Part shown: in pieces, positions 32,427 to 41,400 of the stretch
How the letters are laid out: each line of letters opens with the position of its first letter
Position numbering within the stretch: position 1 is the stretch's first letter
NCBI GenBank assembly: GCA_964393525.1
Contig: CAYMTV010000002.1
Coordinates: forward strand, 29,398-93,397
DNA length: 64,000 bases
Source: CAYMTV01 sp964393525
GTDB lineage: Bacteria > Patescibacteriota > Microgenomatia > Daviesbacterales > UBA10151
Direction of reading: 5' to 3'
The notes under the pieces: generated by a model
Databases searched by the model: none
The model's input: only the letters and a program-made list of their open reading frames with translations
Told to the model about the DNA's origin: nothing
Translations under genes and position numbers: made by a program

Positions 32427-33578
32427 CTAAGAAATATAATAACCTCTGGAAAAAAACATTAATAGAATAAAAAGAAGTACTGGAGAGATTATGAAGTAAA
32501 TTAATTTAAATATTTTATTCTCTATTAAGCCTATGGTAATAAAAATGGGGAATAAAACAATCGTGTATCTTGGAAGGCCTGAAAAAGTACCACTTAATAC
32601 CGGAATTAAAAATGCAACTAGCGAGTATATCAGGTAAGAAGTTTTTATTTTTTTCTTCCAAGCAACAACAAGCATGCAGATAACAAAGACAAAAACAGAT
32701 ATCTCAAGCATAGCAATCCACCACTCAAGTTGAGTTGCAGGTAAATAAAAAAATATTTTCAAATATCTAAATATGGTTTGGAAAGGAAAGACTATTGTAT
32801 CAAGTGATCTGCTGTTTCCCTGCGCACCATGGGCATAGAGAAAATTTAAAAAATCTCCCCATTTAAAATATGAATATAGAGAAAAACCTATTAAACCAAA
32901 AGGCACTAAAAGAATACTGAAAAATTTATACATATTTTTTCTCATTTTAAGTAATTCATATAAAATTGCAGGGAAAATGGAGATTCCAACAAGCCTTGTA
33001 CTTGTAAGTAGCATTCCAGCAAGACCTGCAAAAAACCAGTTACCTTTTTCTATAAAATAGAACACAACAAGTACTAGCATCAAAAATAGACTTTCAGAAT
33101 AAATTGAACCAAAGAAAAATGACGTCGGAAATAGAGCCATTGAAACTGTTGCTATTTTGGCAGCTTTTTCTGAATACTCCTTTTTAACTAATTTATAAAA
33201 AAATATTAGCGCTAAGAAGAAAAATAAATTTGCCAGAATTAAACCGCTTAAAAATTGGACTTCGCTATATGCAATCTTATCTCCCAGTAACCCCGATAGA
33301 AAATTTATTAAGATAGGGAACGAAGGAAAAAAACGACCATCAGTTGTATAGCCATTTCCTGCAATAGAAAGATAATGCACCCCATCAAAATTAGCCCATG
33401 GGTATACTAAGTAAGATTTAATAAAAGAGTCACTACTTACAAAGTTTAAGACATTGGTAAAATCACTATTTGCCCTATATTGAATATTTTGGCTAAAAAT
33501 TAATGGGATAAAAAGAATTATTCTCCAAATAAGAAAAAATACTAAAACAAATTTGAAATCCTTCATGGATAACTTCAA
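32427..33578 (-). CDS. PIG-V-like polytopic mannosyltransferase
   Basis: A 383-residue membrane protein. YPWANFDGVHYLSIAGNGYTTDGRFFPSFPILINFL resembles the WDxxHYxxIAxxGY...FFPLYP signature of the GPI mannosyltransferase 2 (PIG-V) family. MALFPTSFFFGSIYSESLFLMLVLVVFYFIEKGNWFFAGLAGMLLTSTRLVGI matches the next conserved block. Bacterial members are thought to use polyprenyl-phosphate mannose. It lies two bases from the flanking GT-C genes on either side. Confidence 0.8.
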   Translation of the reverse strand: MKLSMKDFKFVLVFFLIWRIILFIPLIFSQNIQYRANSDFTNVLNFVSSDSFIKSYLVYPWANFDGVHYLSIAGNGYTTDGRFFPSFPILINFLSGLLGDKIAYSEVQFLSGLILANLFFFLALIFFYKLVKKEYSEKAAKIATVSMALFPTSFFFGSIYSESLFLMLVLVVFYFIEKGNWFFAGLAGMLLTSTRLVGISIFPAILYELLKMRKNMYKFFSILLVPFGLIGFSLYSYFKWGDFLNFLYAHGAQGNSRSLDTIVFPFQTIFRYLKIFFYLPATQLEWWIAMLEISVFVFVICMLVVAWKKKIKTSYLIYSLVAFLIPVLSGTFSGLPRYTIVLFPIFITIGLIENKIFKLIYFIISPVLLFILLMFFSRGYYIS

Positions 33579-33579
33579 T

Positions 33580-35235
33580 TCATTCTTTTAATTCCACCTG
33601 ATATAAATTGCATACTTCAAAGCATCCTTTTTGTACCTCGGTTACCTTAAAATTTTTAAATATATCATTGTAGGAAACATGTAGATAACCTTCATTCCCA
33701 ATTCCATACCTTGAGAGGTAAAGAGGATATCCTGCCTTAATTTTTTGCTCGTAAAGCGAAACTAAAGATGGGTAATTATATTGACCCCAGACTTTCTCTT
33801 TATCCAGGTAAAATTCCTGATTAATAGATAAAGGCAGCAGACTATATTTTCCATTAGAAAAAAAGTCTATATAGTAAGGAGGTGCTGCTGATATTACAAA
33901 CGGCTTTTTACCGAAATCTTTTTGATTATTGAAAAAATCATTTAGATTTCTAACTGAGATATAATTCCAGGGGGTTTCGCTGTATTTTAAATTCAGTACG
34001 ATCTGATTTTTAAGCCTAATGATATTTGTTGCAAAATAAAAAATAGCTACTATGCTAAATACAAGGTAAATTAAATACCTAATCTTATGTTTTTTAACTA
34101 AGGTAAACAAAATCACAAAAAATAATCCAAATCCAGCAGTTAAGCTTGGGATAACATGATAAATATATCTGGCATCGACCGAATAAAAAGTTGATATAAA
34201 AAAAACTACACTAAATATAAAAAGGAGTAAAGCAAGGCTTATAAATCTGTAGTCTTTTTTAAACATCCCTAAAATTAATCCTAAAAGACCCAGCTTACCT
34301 ACAAACGCGGGAACTATTGGAGTAAAATCCCACAAAAACCTCATTGAACTTCCATTAAGCGCACCCCAATAAGCAGTGAGATTGTCTTTAAAATAGGCTA
34401 GAGAAAACCAGGCATTTCTGGCTGTGGAAGAAGTTTGTATAGCAGATTCATTTAATTGATGATTTGGAATAATCAGTGCAAGCAAACGTAGAAGGTTAGC
34501 AAAAAGGTTTACTCCTTTAATCAAATATTCATACAAAGAAAGTAGTCCCACAAAGATAAATAAAGAGCCAAAAAAAATGCCATAAGTTTTCACTTTTAAA
34601 GATCTCTTTTTAATTTCAAACCAAATTTTTAAACTATATAAAAAAGCTGATATGAATACCAAAGGGATACTGGCATATTTGGTTGCATAAAACCCGACAG
34701 TTACAAAAGCAAAAATTATTAAAGTTTTTGCTGATACCTTGGAGGTAAGTAAAAAGAGTGAGAGGTTAAACAAAAATAAAAACAGTGTTTCTGCCATTGC
34801 CAGATTAGGAAACCAATATATAAAGTAATTTGAAACGTATAAAAATAAACCAAACCCCAGGATAAAAGGATTTTTACTAATTTTTTTCAAAAACAGATAA
34901 AAAAGAAAAAGTGCTCCTAAACTTAAAGCTATGTTAATAAAATAGAATACCCTTGGGTCTTCTCGGTTTATAAGAAGTATTGGTAAAAGGCTCACCGAAT
35001 ATAGCGGAGGAACCCTGGGATTTATCTTTCTGTCTTCTCTTTGAAGGTACATCCCCTTCCCTTCTAAAAAGTTTATTGCCGGATTTATATAATGAAGGGT
35101 ATCGGGGTATGGTTCTAAATTGGAAATCAAGTTTCTTTCTGAAAAAGGATTTTTTAAAAGTAACAATCCTAACAAAAACAGACTTCCTATAAATATTATT
35201 AGTGGATATCTTCTTGTAAAAAAATCTTTATACAT
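33580..35235 (-). CDS. Polytopic GT-C-type glycosyltransferase (GT39-like)
   Basis: From the ATG at 35235 the protein has 551 residues and about 11 membrane segments. EPYPDTLHYINPAINFLEGKGMYLQREDRKINPRVPPLYSVSLLP gives an Asp in the first external loop and the arginine-proline region found in ArnT-like enzymes. A soluble C-terminal domain follows (FVISAAPPYYIDFFSNGKYSLLPL). A longer frame to 35274 would cover the start of the divergent GT2 gene, so the shorter start is preferred. It is the first of three adjacent GT-C genes. Confidence 0.8.
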   Translation of the reverse strand: MYKDFFTRRYPLIIFIGSLFLLGLLLLKNPFSERNLISNLEPYPDTLHYINPAINFLEGKGMYLQREDRKINPRVPPLYSVSLLPILLINREDPRVFYFINIALSLGALFLFYLFLKKISKNPFILGFGLFLYVSNYFIYWFPNLAMAETLFLFLFNLSLFLLTSKVSAKTLIIFAFVTVGFYATKYASIPLVFISAFLYSLKIWFEIKKRSLKVKTYGIFFGSLFIFVGLLSLYEYLIKGVNLFANLLRLLALIIPNHQLNESAIQTSSTARNAWFSLAYFKDNLTAYWGALNGSSMRFLWDFTPIVPAFVGKLGLLGLILGMFKKDYRFISLALLLFIFSVVFFISTFYSVDARYIYHVIPSLTAGFGLFFVILFTLVKKHKIRYLIYLVFSIVAIFYFATNIIRLKNQIVLNLKYSETPWNYISVRNLNDFFNNQKDFGKKPFVISAAPPYYIDFFSNGKYSLLPLSINQEFYLDKEKVWGQYNYPSLVSLYEQKIKAGYPLYLSRYGIGNEGYLHVSYNDIFKNFKVTEVQKGCFEVCNLYQVELKE

Positions 35236-35258
35236 ACTACAATAGTGTGTACAATTTA

Positions 35259-35984
35259 ATGCAAAAACTATCAATTATTATACCTGTTTATAACGAAGAA
35301 ATGTTGATTGGCAAAACAATCAGTTCTGTAGCCTCTGCAGATTCTCTTAATATGGTTAAAGAAATTATAGTGGTTGATGATGGCTCGGTTGATAAGACCA
35401 AAGAGGTAACAGAATCATCGATAAAAGATCATAAAAAAGAGAAGTCTTTAATATTCAAAACAATCTTCAGGCCGGAAAATTCCGGTAAAGGCGCCAGTGT
35501 TAAAGAGGGTATACTTGCATCCACCGGAGACATCATCATAATCCAAGATGCTGATTTAGAGTACAATCCGGAAGATTACCCATTACTTCTGGAACCCTTC
35601 ATAAGAAATCAGGCCGATGTGGTTTATGGATCAAGATTCATCTCTAATAGACCACACCGCGTTTTATATTTTTGGCATTATGTAATCAATATGGCTTTAA
35701 CAACTTTTTCCAATATGTTAACCAACTTAAACTTAACCGATATGGAAACAGGTTATAAAGCCTTTAAAGGGGAGCTTATTCGGAAAATTTCCAAGGATTT
35801 GGAGAGTAAAAGGTTTGGCTTTGAACCTGAAGTTACGGCAAGATTGGCAAAAATTAAAGGCATTAAGTTCTTTGAAGTTGGAATTTCTTATAGTGGTAGA
35901 ACTTACGAGGAGGGTAAAAAAATTGGTTGGGTGGATGGGATGAGGGCCATATGGGAGATAATTAAATTCAATTTGTTTGCTTAA
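35259..35984 (+). CDS. Dolichol-phosphate-mannose-synthase-like GT2
   Basis: A 241-residue GT-A enzyme starting MQKLSIIIPVYNEEMLIGKTISSV. EIIVVDDGSVDKTKEV, NSGKGASVKEGILASTGDIIIIQDADLEYNPEDYPLLLEPF (the DADLEY metal site) and DMETGYKAFKGELI match DPM1/GtrB-like polyprenyl-phosphate glycosyltransferases. These charge undecaprenyl phosphate with mannose or glucose, exactly the donor needed by the many GT-C enzymes nearby. A GTG at 35247 could add four residues; the ATG at 35259 is preferred. The 3' end overlaps the convergent gene by four bases. Confidence 0.92.
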   Translation: MQKLSIIIPVYNEEMLIGKTISSVASADSLNMVKEIIVVDDGSVDKTKEVTESSIKDHKKEKSLIFKTIFRPENSGKGASVKEGILASTGDIIIIQDADLEYNPEDYPLLLEPFIRNQADVVYGSRFISNRPHRVLYFWHYVINMALTTFSNMLTNLNLTDMETGYKAFKGELIRKISKDLESKRFGFEPEVTARLAKIKGIKFFEVGISYSGRTYEEGKKIGWVDGMRAIWEIIKFNLFA

Positions 35985-37756
35985 CTATCCTTAAAAACTT
36001 CAACCAGCAAAAACTCTTCATCATTAAAAAGTACTTTTACTTGTGAATTTTTCATTATCCACTGGCTGATTAATGTAGCTTTATCTTCATATAAATGACC
36101 TTTATTAAGCTTAAAGAATTTGACATTTTTATTGTTTAAAAGTTGCCAAAAAACTTCCGGGTCATTTTTTTCAATTGCAGTAAAAAGCTGATTTTCGTAT
36201 TCTTCATATTCTCTAGGAATATACCCGCTATACCCATTCACCATTAGGCATTTATGTTTGATGGAAGCCAGCTGAAATTGAGTTCGATAGGTGAGGTTCT
36301 CTATAACATTATTAGGGGTAATGAACCTTGACATTGGGTACTCTAAAAGTACATGCCCTCCGGCTGCGCAACTTTGCTCGATTGTTTTATAAACTGTAGG
36401 ATAGAACTCTTTTTTTCCAGTCAGCTTGTTAACCGGAGCAATTTCCATTAAAAATAGACTCGCAAAAACAGCCACCAATATTAACCCTTTCTTGCTTTTA
36501 ATTCCCAGTTTTTTTATTCTGCGAAGCAGAAGTAACTTGTTCATTCCCAGTAAAGCAAAGTAATTTAACCCTAAAAATAAAAGCCACATCCATCTGGCGT
36601 TTGCACGGATAGGCTCAACAAGGGGAACAAACTTTAGGATTAAATAATATGGAAGCGGGATAACTAAATAAGTGCCGTTGACGCTTAATCTCGGTCCTAA
36701 TGAAAATAAAAACCCAACGATAATCAGAATAATAAAATAAAAGTTATAAAACGATAAATTAAAACTTAGGGATGAAGCTTTTTTCTCTTTGGTAATATTC
36801 AGCATGCCCAGTAAGGCTAGAGAGAGTAAAATCACCCCGGGAAAAGCTCCTGATTCGCCAACCGTATGTCTGTTAAAACTATTCCATAAACTCATTATTT
36901 TGGAGGTTGAAGCAATACTGTTAAAGTGGGTCGTAAACAAATAATCAGTTAAATGGGCAGAATATGTAATATACTCACTTGGATCACGGACAATTCCATA
37001 ATACTTCTTTATCTCAATATACTTTAGTAGAAAGGGGCCTGAAAAAACGATAAAGGTAATTAAAACGAGAGCTCCATGAATAAAAATTTTCCAAATTCCT
37101 TTTCTCTGCAAATATTGGCTTACTATCCTAAGCGTATACCAAATACTTACAGCAATTAGCATAAATACACAAATGTATACGCTTGATAGAAATTCAAGCG
37201 AAATCATTAAACCAATGATTAAAGCATTTTTTATGGAGAATTTTTCTTTAAACAAAAAATATAAGCCAAATAAAAATGGCCACAGGTTAATAATCTGAAA
37301 ATGATTGAACTCCATAAAAAAGTAGGGAGAGAATGCTGTTATTAGTGTTCCGAAAAAGACTAAAAGCCTATCAGAAAAAAATACTCTCCAAAGTAACCAA
37401 CTTGCCCAAATATTTAAAAAGATTGTCGTAATAAACACTAAATTAAAAACTAATATTTGGTTTGATGAAAAAAGGTTAAAGATAAACCCTAAGGCTGATG
37501 CTGGCAAAAGCAGGTCAGAAAATAACATGGTTCCCTCTAAAGGATAGAAAATATTTGAATTAAAGAAACTACTAAATTGGAGTTTGCTTACATGATCGAT
37601 GTTTTGATAGATTATCCAAACCATTAAAGGATAATCCAACCAATCTATTAGATTAGTACTAATATTAAATAGCAATGATCGAAATATAATGGCTGTTAAA
37701 ACTATAAGTAACAAAATGATCGAAATAATTCTCAAATGTTTTTTTAAGTAAAGCAT
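35981..37756 (-). CDS. Large polytopic membrane protein, GT-C-like, paralogue A
   Basis: A 591-residue protein with about 12 membrane segments. DWLDYPLMVWIIYQNIDHV in the first loop and AFSPYFFMEFNHFQIINLWPFLF resemble GT-C transferases, but it fits no family I can name. The C-terminal soluble part has IEQSCAAGGHVLLEYPMSRF and SIKHKCLMVNGYSGYIPREYEEY. It is clearly homologous to the plus-strand gene at 41401-43182, sharing YSAHLTDYLF, FSLGPRLSVNG, RANARW and the paired cysteines. TAGAAT lies 8 nt before the ATG. Confidence 0.75.
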   Translation of the reverse strand: MLYLKKHLRIISIILLLIVLTAIIFRSLLFNISTNLIDWLDYPLMVWIIYQNIDHVSKLQFSSFFNSNIFYPLEGTMLFSDLLLPASALGFIFNLFSSNQILVFNLVFITTIFLNIWASWLLWRVFFSDRLLVFFGTLITAFSPYFFMEFNHFQIINLWPFLFGLYFLFKEKFSIKNALIIGLMISLEFLSSVYICVFMLIAVSIWYTLRIVSQYLQRKGIWKIFIHGALVLITFIVFSGPFLLKYIEIKKYYGIVRDPSEYITYSAHLTDYLFTTHFNSIASTSKIMSLWNSFNRHTVGESGAFPGVILLSLALLGMLNITKEKKASSLSFNLSFYNFYFIILIIVGFLFSLGPRLSVNGTYLVIPLPYYLILKFVPLVEPIRANARWMWLLFLGLNYFALLGMNKLLLLRRIKKLGIKSKKGLILVAVFASLFLMEIAPVNKLTGKKEFYPTVYKTIEQSCAAGGHVLLEYPMSRFITPNNVIENLTYRTQFQLASIKHKCLMVNGYSGYIPREYEEYENQLFTAIEKNDPEVFWQLLNNKNVKFFKLNKGHLYEDKATLISQWIMKNSQVKVLFNDEEFLLVEVFKDS

Positions 37757-37764
37757 CTTAATCT

Positions 37765-37770
37765 ATTCTA
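37765..37770 (-). promoter_or_regulatory. Possible -10 box (TAGAAT) 8 nt before the GT-C-like gene
   Basis: The minus strand reads TAGAAT, eight bases, then the ATG at 37756. A second TAGAAT lies five bases further up. This is in the 61-base divergent gap. Confidence 0.3.
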
Positions 37771-37802
37771 TTCTATACCCATATCCCTTTTAAGAAAATA
37801 TG

Positions 37803-37808
37803 TATAAT
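37803..37808 (+). promoter_or_regulatory. -10 box (TATAAT) 9 nt before the oxidoreductase gene
   Basis: A perfect TATAAT ends 9 nt before the ATG at 37818. It overlaps an earlier in-frame ATG at 37800, which argues that 37818 is the real start and that the mRNA is nearly leaderless. No -35 is evident at 17 bp. Confidence 0.45.
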
Positions 37809-37817
37809 ATAAAATTT

Positions 37818-38828
37818 ATGAAGGATATTTCTTTAGCTATCATTGGACTGGGATATTGGGGACCAAATTATGCAAGGGTCATTAGTCAACTTGAAGATGT
37901 GAAGTTGAAATGGTGTTGTGATATTAATAAATTGGCGCTTTCCAAATTTTCCAAATTCTATCCACAAGTTCAAATCACAGATAATATTGAAACACTCGTC
38001 AATGACAAAGAATTAGACGCGGTAATAATTGTTACCCCTGCTCAAAATCATTTTGAAATTGCCAAAAAACTCCTCTTAGGCGGTAAGGATATTATAGTAG
38101 AGAAACCCTTAACCAATAACCTGGATGAGTCAAAACAGCTGGTAAAGCTGGCGGCAGAAAAGAAGAAAATTATAATGGTCGATCACACTTTTGTATTTAA
38201 CACGGCCATAAAAAAACTTAAGGAATTAATCGCTGATGGCGAGCTGGGTAAGATTTATTACATTTACGGCAATTATAATGCCCTGGGTCCTATCAGAAGA
38301 GATGTTTCGGCTATGTGGGACTTACCCCACTTTATATATGTAGTAAACTTCCTACTTGGGAGTATCCCACTTTGGGTTTCTGCCTCCGGAAAGGATTATT
38401 TGCAAAAAGGTATGGAAGATGTGGTTTTTTTAAACTTTGAATATCCTGGTAATGTTTTATTTAACCTCAACTGTTCCTGGATTGACCCGGTAAAAGTAAG
38501 GAGACTGGTAATTGTTGGAGAAAGAAGGATGGTAGTATTTGATGATATGGAGCCAGAAGAAAAAATTAAAATCTATGATAAAGGGGTTGAGATTTCATCT
38601 GATCCCAACTTTGCTAATTTGCAACTAGTTGTCAGAAATGGTAATACAGTAATTCCTAAACTTGAACTAAAAGAACCCTTAAAAGAAGTTGTTTTAGAGT
38701 TCATAAAATCAATTAAACTACGCTCTAGTAATTTTTCAAATGGATTAGATGGCTTAAATTTGGTACAAGTTTTGAAAAGTGCCCAGCAGTCACTTAATAA
38801 AGGTGGAAAAAGAATATCAATTAGATGA
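37818..38828 (+). CDS. Gfo/Idh/MocA-family oxidoreductase
   Basis: NAD(P)-dependent sugar oxidoreductase of 336 residues. The Rossmann motif is LAIIGLGYWGPNYARVI, and VEKPLTNNLDESKQLV holds the EKP motif that places the catalytic lysine. It is followed, with ATGA overlaps, by a hexapeptide acetyltransferase and a DegT aminotransferase. This trio matches the logic of 3-amino-sugar pathways such as WbpB-WbpD-WbpE: oxidise C3, transaminate, N-acetylate. Start 37818 is chosen over the ATG at 37800 because TATAAT overlaps the latter. Confidence 0.9.
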   Translation: MKDISLAIIGLGYWGPNYARVISQLEDVKLKWCCDINKLALSKFSKFYPQVQITDNIETLVNDKELDAVIIVTPAQNHFEIAKKLLLGGKDIIVEKPLTNNLDESKQLVKLAAEKKKIIMVDHTFVFNTAIKKLKELIADGELGKIYYIYGNYNALGPIRRDVSAMWDLPHFIYVVNFLLGSIPLWVSASGKDYLQKGMEDVVFLNFEYPGNVLFNLNCSWIDPVKVRRLVIVGERRMVVFDDMEPEEKIKIYDKGVEISSDPNFANLQLVVRNGNTVIPKLELKEPLKEVVLEFIKSIKLRSSNFSNGLDGLNLVQVLKSAQQSLNKGGKRISIR

Positions 38829-39505
38829 GTAAGAAAATTTTTAAAAATGTTATTTTGGGGAAAAATGTCACTTTAGAAGATGGAGTCGTGATTGGCCTTC
38901 CTCCATTTGGAAAAAAAGATGGAGAAATAAAAACAATTATCGGTGATAATGCTTTTATCCGTGCCAATACAGTAATTTATGGCGGTGTAAAAATTGGGAA
39001 TAATTTTCAAACTGGACCTGGGGTTTTAATTAGGGAAAACAACATAATAGGGAACAATGTTGTTGTCTGGCATAGTGCGACTTTAAACCCCAATAATAAG
39101 ATTGGCGAAAACTGCCGAATTCATGCTGGTTGTTTTTTAGAAATGACCACTTTGGGTAAAAATGTTTTTTTAGGTCCTAATGTGACTTTTACCGATGATC
39201 CTCATCCAATAATTCCGATTGATTACAGAGGGTGTTGGGGAGGAGCTATAGTTGGTGATGGGGCTGTGATTGGTGGCGGGGCAACTATACTTCCGCATGT
39301 GGTAATTGGTAAACAAGCAGTTGTCGGAGCAGGGTCCGTTGTAGTTGAAAATATACCAGATAAAAAGATTGCTGTTGGAAACCCAGCTCATGTAATTTAC
39401 GACGTTGAAGATGTAATTTGTAAACGGCCGGGTAAAGTCCATTTTCCATATAAGCGAAGCTTGAAATTTTCGCTACGCTCAAATTTTAAAGGCAGAAAAG
39501 TATGA
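38825..39505 (+). CDS. Hexapeptide N-acetyltransferase (WbpD-like)
   Basis: A 226-residue left-handed beta-helix protein with repeats throughout: NVILGKNVTLEDGVVIG, TIIGDNAFIRANTVIYGGVKIGNNFQTGPGVLIRENNIIGNNVVV, TLGKNVFLGPNVTFTDDPHP, AVIGGGATILPHVVIGKQAVVGAGSVVV and VGNPAHVI. It resembles the acetyltransferases that acylate 3-amino sugars. It overlaps both neighbours by ATGA. The last residues (SLKFSLRSNFKGRKV) are encoded by a palindromic sequence around TTCGCTACGCTC, similar to one at 63808-63830, so the tail may be a repeat insertion. Confidence 0.88.
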   Translation: MSKKIFKNVILGKNVTLEDGVVIGLPPFGKKDGEIKTIIGDNAFIRANTVIYGGVKIGNNFQTGPGVLIRENNIIGNNVVVWHSATLNPNNKIGENCRIHAGCFLEMTTLGKNVFLGPNVTFTDDPHPIIPIDYRGCWGGAIVGDGAVIGGGATILPHVVIGKQAVVGAGSVVVENIPDKKIAVGNPAHVIYDVEDVICKRPGKVHFPYKRSLKFSLRSNFKGRKV

Positions 39506-40668
39506 AAAGTATTCCCCTGGTTGATTTAAAAGCTCAGTATAAAACAATCAAACCAAAGATACATTTAGCGATTAAGAAGGTACTCGATTCATCTTATTTT
39601 ATATTGGGTGATGAAGTTTGGGATTTTGAAAAGAAATTCGCCGAGTATTCTGAAGTAAAATATGCCATTGGTGTAGCCTCGGGGTTAGATGCTTTGGAAT
39701 TAGGAATGAGAGCATTAGGGATAGGTGTTGGTGATGAAGTTATAACACCTGCCAACAGTTTTATTGCCTCTAGCTCTGCTATATCTTTTACAGGTGCAAC
39801 ACCAATATTAGTTGATTGTGAAGAAAACACCTTCAATATAGACCCAGCCAGAATTGAAGAAAAGATAACCAAAAAGACAAAAGCTATTATGCCAGTTCAT
39901 CTTTATGGAAGGCCTGCAGATATGGACCAAACTCTAAAGATTGCAAAGAAACATAACTTAATGGTTATTGAAGACGCTTGCCAGGCCCATGGTGCAAGAT
40001 ATAAAGGAAAACGGGTTGGTTCATTCGGAAATTTTGGAGCTTTTTCTTTTTATCCGGGAAAAAATCTGGGCGCTTATGGAGATGGAGGAATTATTACTAC
40101 AAACAATAAAACGCTTGCCGATACTGTAGCCAAAATGCGCAACTATGGCCAGGCTCAAAAGTACCATCATGATTATCTTGCCTGGAATAGCAGGCTTGAT
40201 ACAATCCAAGCCGCAATACTTTTGATTAAATTAAAAAAACTTGATAAATGGAATGGCGGGAGGCGGGAAATTGCTCAAGAATATAACAGGTTACTAAAGA
40301 ATCTGCCCATTATTGTACCCGAGATTCCAAAAAACATCGATCATATCTTCCACCTTTATGTAATAAGAACCAAAAATCGTGATGATTTGGCAAAGTATTT
40401 AAACCAAAAAGGTATCGCAACCGGTTTACATTATCCTATCCCGATCCATTTGCAAAAAGCCTATCAAGACTTAGGTTATAAAAAAGGTGATTTTCCGGTT
40501 AGTGAAAAGCTGGCTGAGGAAATTCTTACCTTGCCAATTTATCCTGAACTTAAAGATTCGGAAGTTGAATATATTGCCATAAGTATAAGACAGTTTTTTA
40601 AATTTACTAGTTCTTTAAACCCAGTTTTAACAAAAACAGGGGGCGCGCCATTTTCCACCAGTCGATAA
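39502..40668 (+). CDS. DegT/DnrJ/EryC1/StrS aminotransferase
   Basis: PLP-dependent sugar aminotransferase of 388 residues. PLVDLKAQYKTIKPKI opens it. The family blocks are VASGLDALELGMRALGIGVGDEVITPANSFIASSSAI, VIEDACQAHGARYKGKRVGSFGNFGAFSFYPGKNLGAYGDGGIITT (Lys of FYPGKNLG binds PLP) and GLHYPIPIHLQKAYQ. It resembles WbpE/FdtB-type enzymes that make 3-amino sugars, consistent with the coupled oxidoreductase and acetyltransferase. The last 20 residues are encoded opposite the 3' end of the convergent GT2 gene, an overlap of 62 bp. Confidence 0.94.
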   Translation: MKSIPLVDLKAQYKTIKPKIHLAIKKVLDSSYFILGDEVWDFEKKFAEYSEVKYAIGVASGLDALELGMRALGIGVGDEVITPANSFIASSSAISFTGATPILVDCEENTFNIDPARIEEKITKKTKAIMPVHLYGRPADMDQTLKIAKKHNLMVIEDACQAHGARYKGKRVGSFGNFGAFSFYPGKNLGAYGDGGIITTNNKTLADTVAKMRNYGQAQKYHHDYLAWNSRLDTIQAAILLIKLKKLDKWNGGRREIAQEYNRLLKNLPIIVPEIPKNIDHIFHLYVIRTKNRDDLAKYLNQKGIATGLHYPIPIHLQKAYQDLGYKKGDFPVSEKLAEEILTLPIYPELKDSEVEYIAISIRQFFKFTSSLNPVLTKTGGAPFSTSR

Positions 40669-41356
40669 CAGGCCTTATTTTTGAATATTTTCTAATACCG
40701 GGCAGATAATCTTTTGATACCGGAACCTCCAGTACTTTATATCCTAGCGTCAACACTTTGTAATGAAGGTAAGTTTCTAACTCATATCTGTCAAGCCAAT
40801 CCTGAAAGACATTGATTCTTTTATCTTTAAATAACGATAATTTATATGCCCTGAAACCATTTGATGAATCTGTTGATTTAAATCCCGTTAAAAGATAAAC
40901 CATAAATGTAAATCCTTTAATTAATGTCTTCCTTAATAACGGCAAATTTTTAAAGGATCCTCCTGCCAAAAATCTTGAACCTTGGACATAGTCGAAATTT
41001 TCTTTCAAAATAGGCTTCAAAAGAACTGGTATCTCTAAAGGATTATCTTTTCCATTACCGGCCATAATAACGCAGACATCAAACCGATTTTTTAAACCAT
41101 AATTAATGACTCTTCTAATTGCAGCTCCTACTCCTATATTTTTTGGGCTATTTAATAGCAGGACATTTTTTAGTTTTGATCTTTTTAAAAAATTCTTAAT
41201 TATCTTTTTTGTGTCATCCGTAGATCCATCGTTAACAAACAGTACTTTTACATGAATTTTAAGCTTAAGATTTTCAATTCTGGAGAACAGGTCAGTTATG
41301 TTTTGGGATTCATTATAAAATACAATCCCAATAACGATTTTGGTCTTTATTCTCAT
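40607..41356 (-). CDS. GT2-family glycosyltransferase (polyprenyl-phosphate type)
   Basis: A 249-residue GT-A enzyme: KIVIGIVFYNESQNITDLFSRI, VLFVNDGSTDDTKKII, NIGVGAAIRRVINYGL, VIMAGNGKDNPLEIPVLLKPI (the DxD site is replaced by GNGKDNP) and STDSSNGFRAYKLSLF. This is like DPM1/GtrB relatives that load sugars on undecaprenyl phosphate, a second candidate to feed the GT-C enzymes. Its 3' end overlaps the aminotransferase gene by 62 bp in antisense. It is a lone minus-strand gene between two plus-strand units. Confidence 0.88.
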   Translation of the reverse strand: MRIKTKIVIGIVFYNESQNITDLFSRIENLKLKIHVKVLFVNDGSTDDTKKIIKNFLKRSKLKNVLLLNSPKNIGVGAAIRRVINYGLKNRFDVCVIMAGNGKDNPLEIPVLLKPILKENFDYVQGSRFLAGGSFKNLPLLRKTLIKGFTFMVYLLTGFKSTDSSNGFRAYKLSLFKDKRINVFQDWLDRYELETYLHYKVLTLGYKVLEVPVSKDYLPGIRKYSKIRPVIDWWKMARPLFLLKLGLKN

Positions 41357-41400
41357 GATATAATCCGAGTGCAGCTAAATTCTAAGCTTTTGTTTCTTAA

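Noticed and set aside
33580..35274. Longer start at 35274 for the GT-C gene.
   Set aside because: It would run through the start of the divergent GT2 gene; the ATG at 35235 gives a normal membrane-protein N-terminus.
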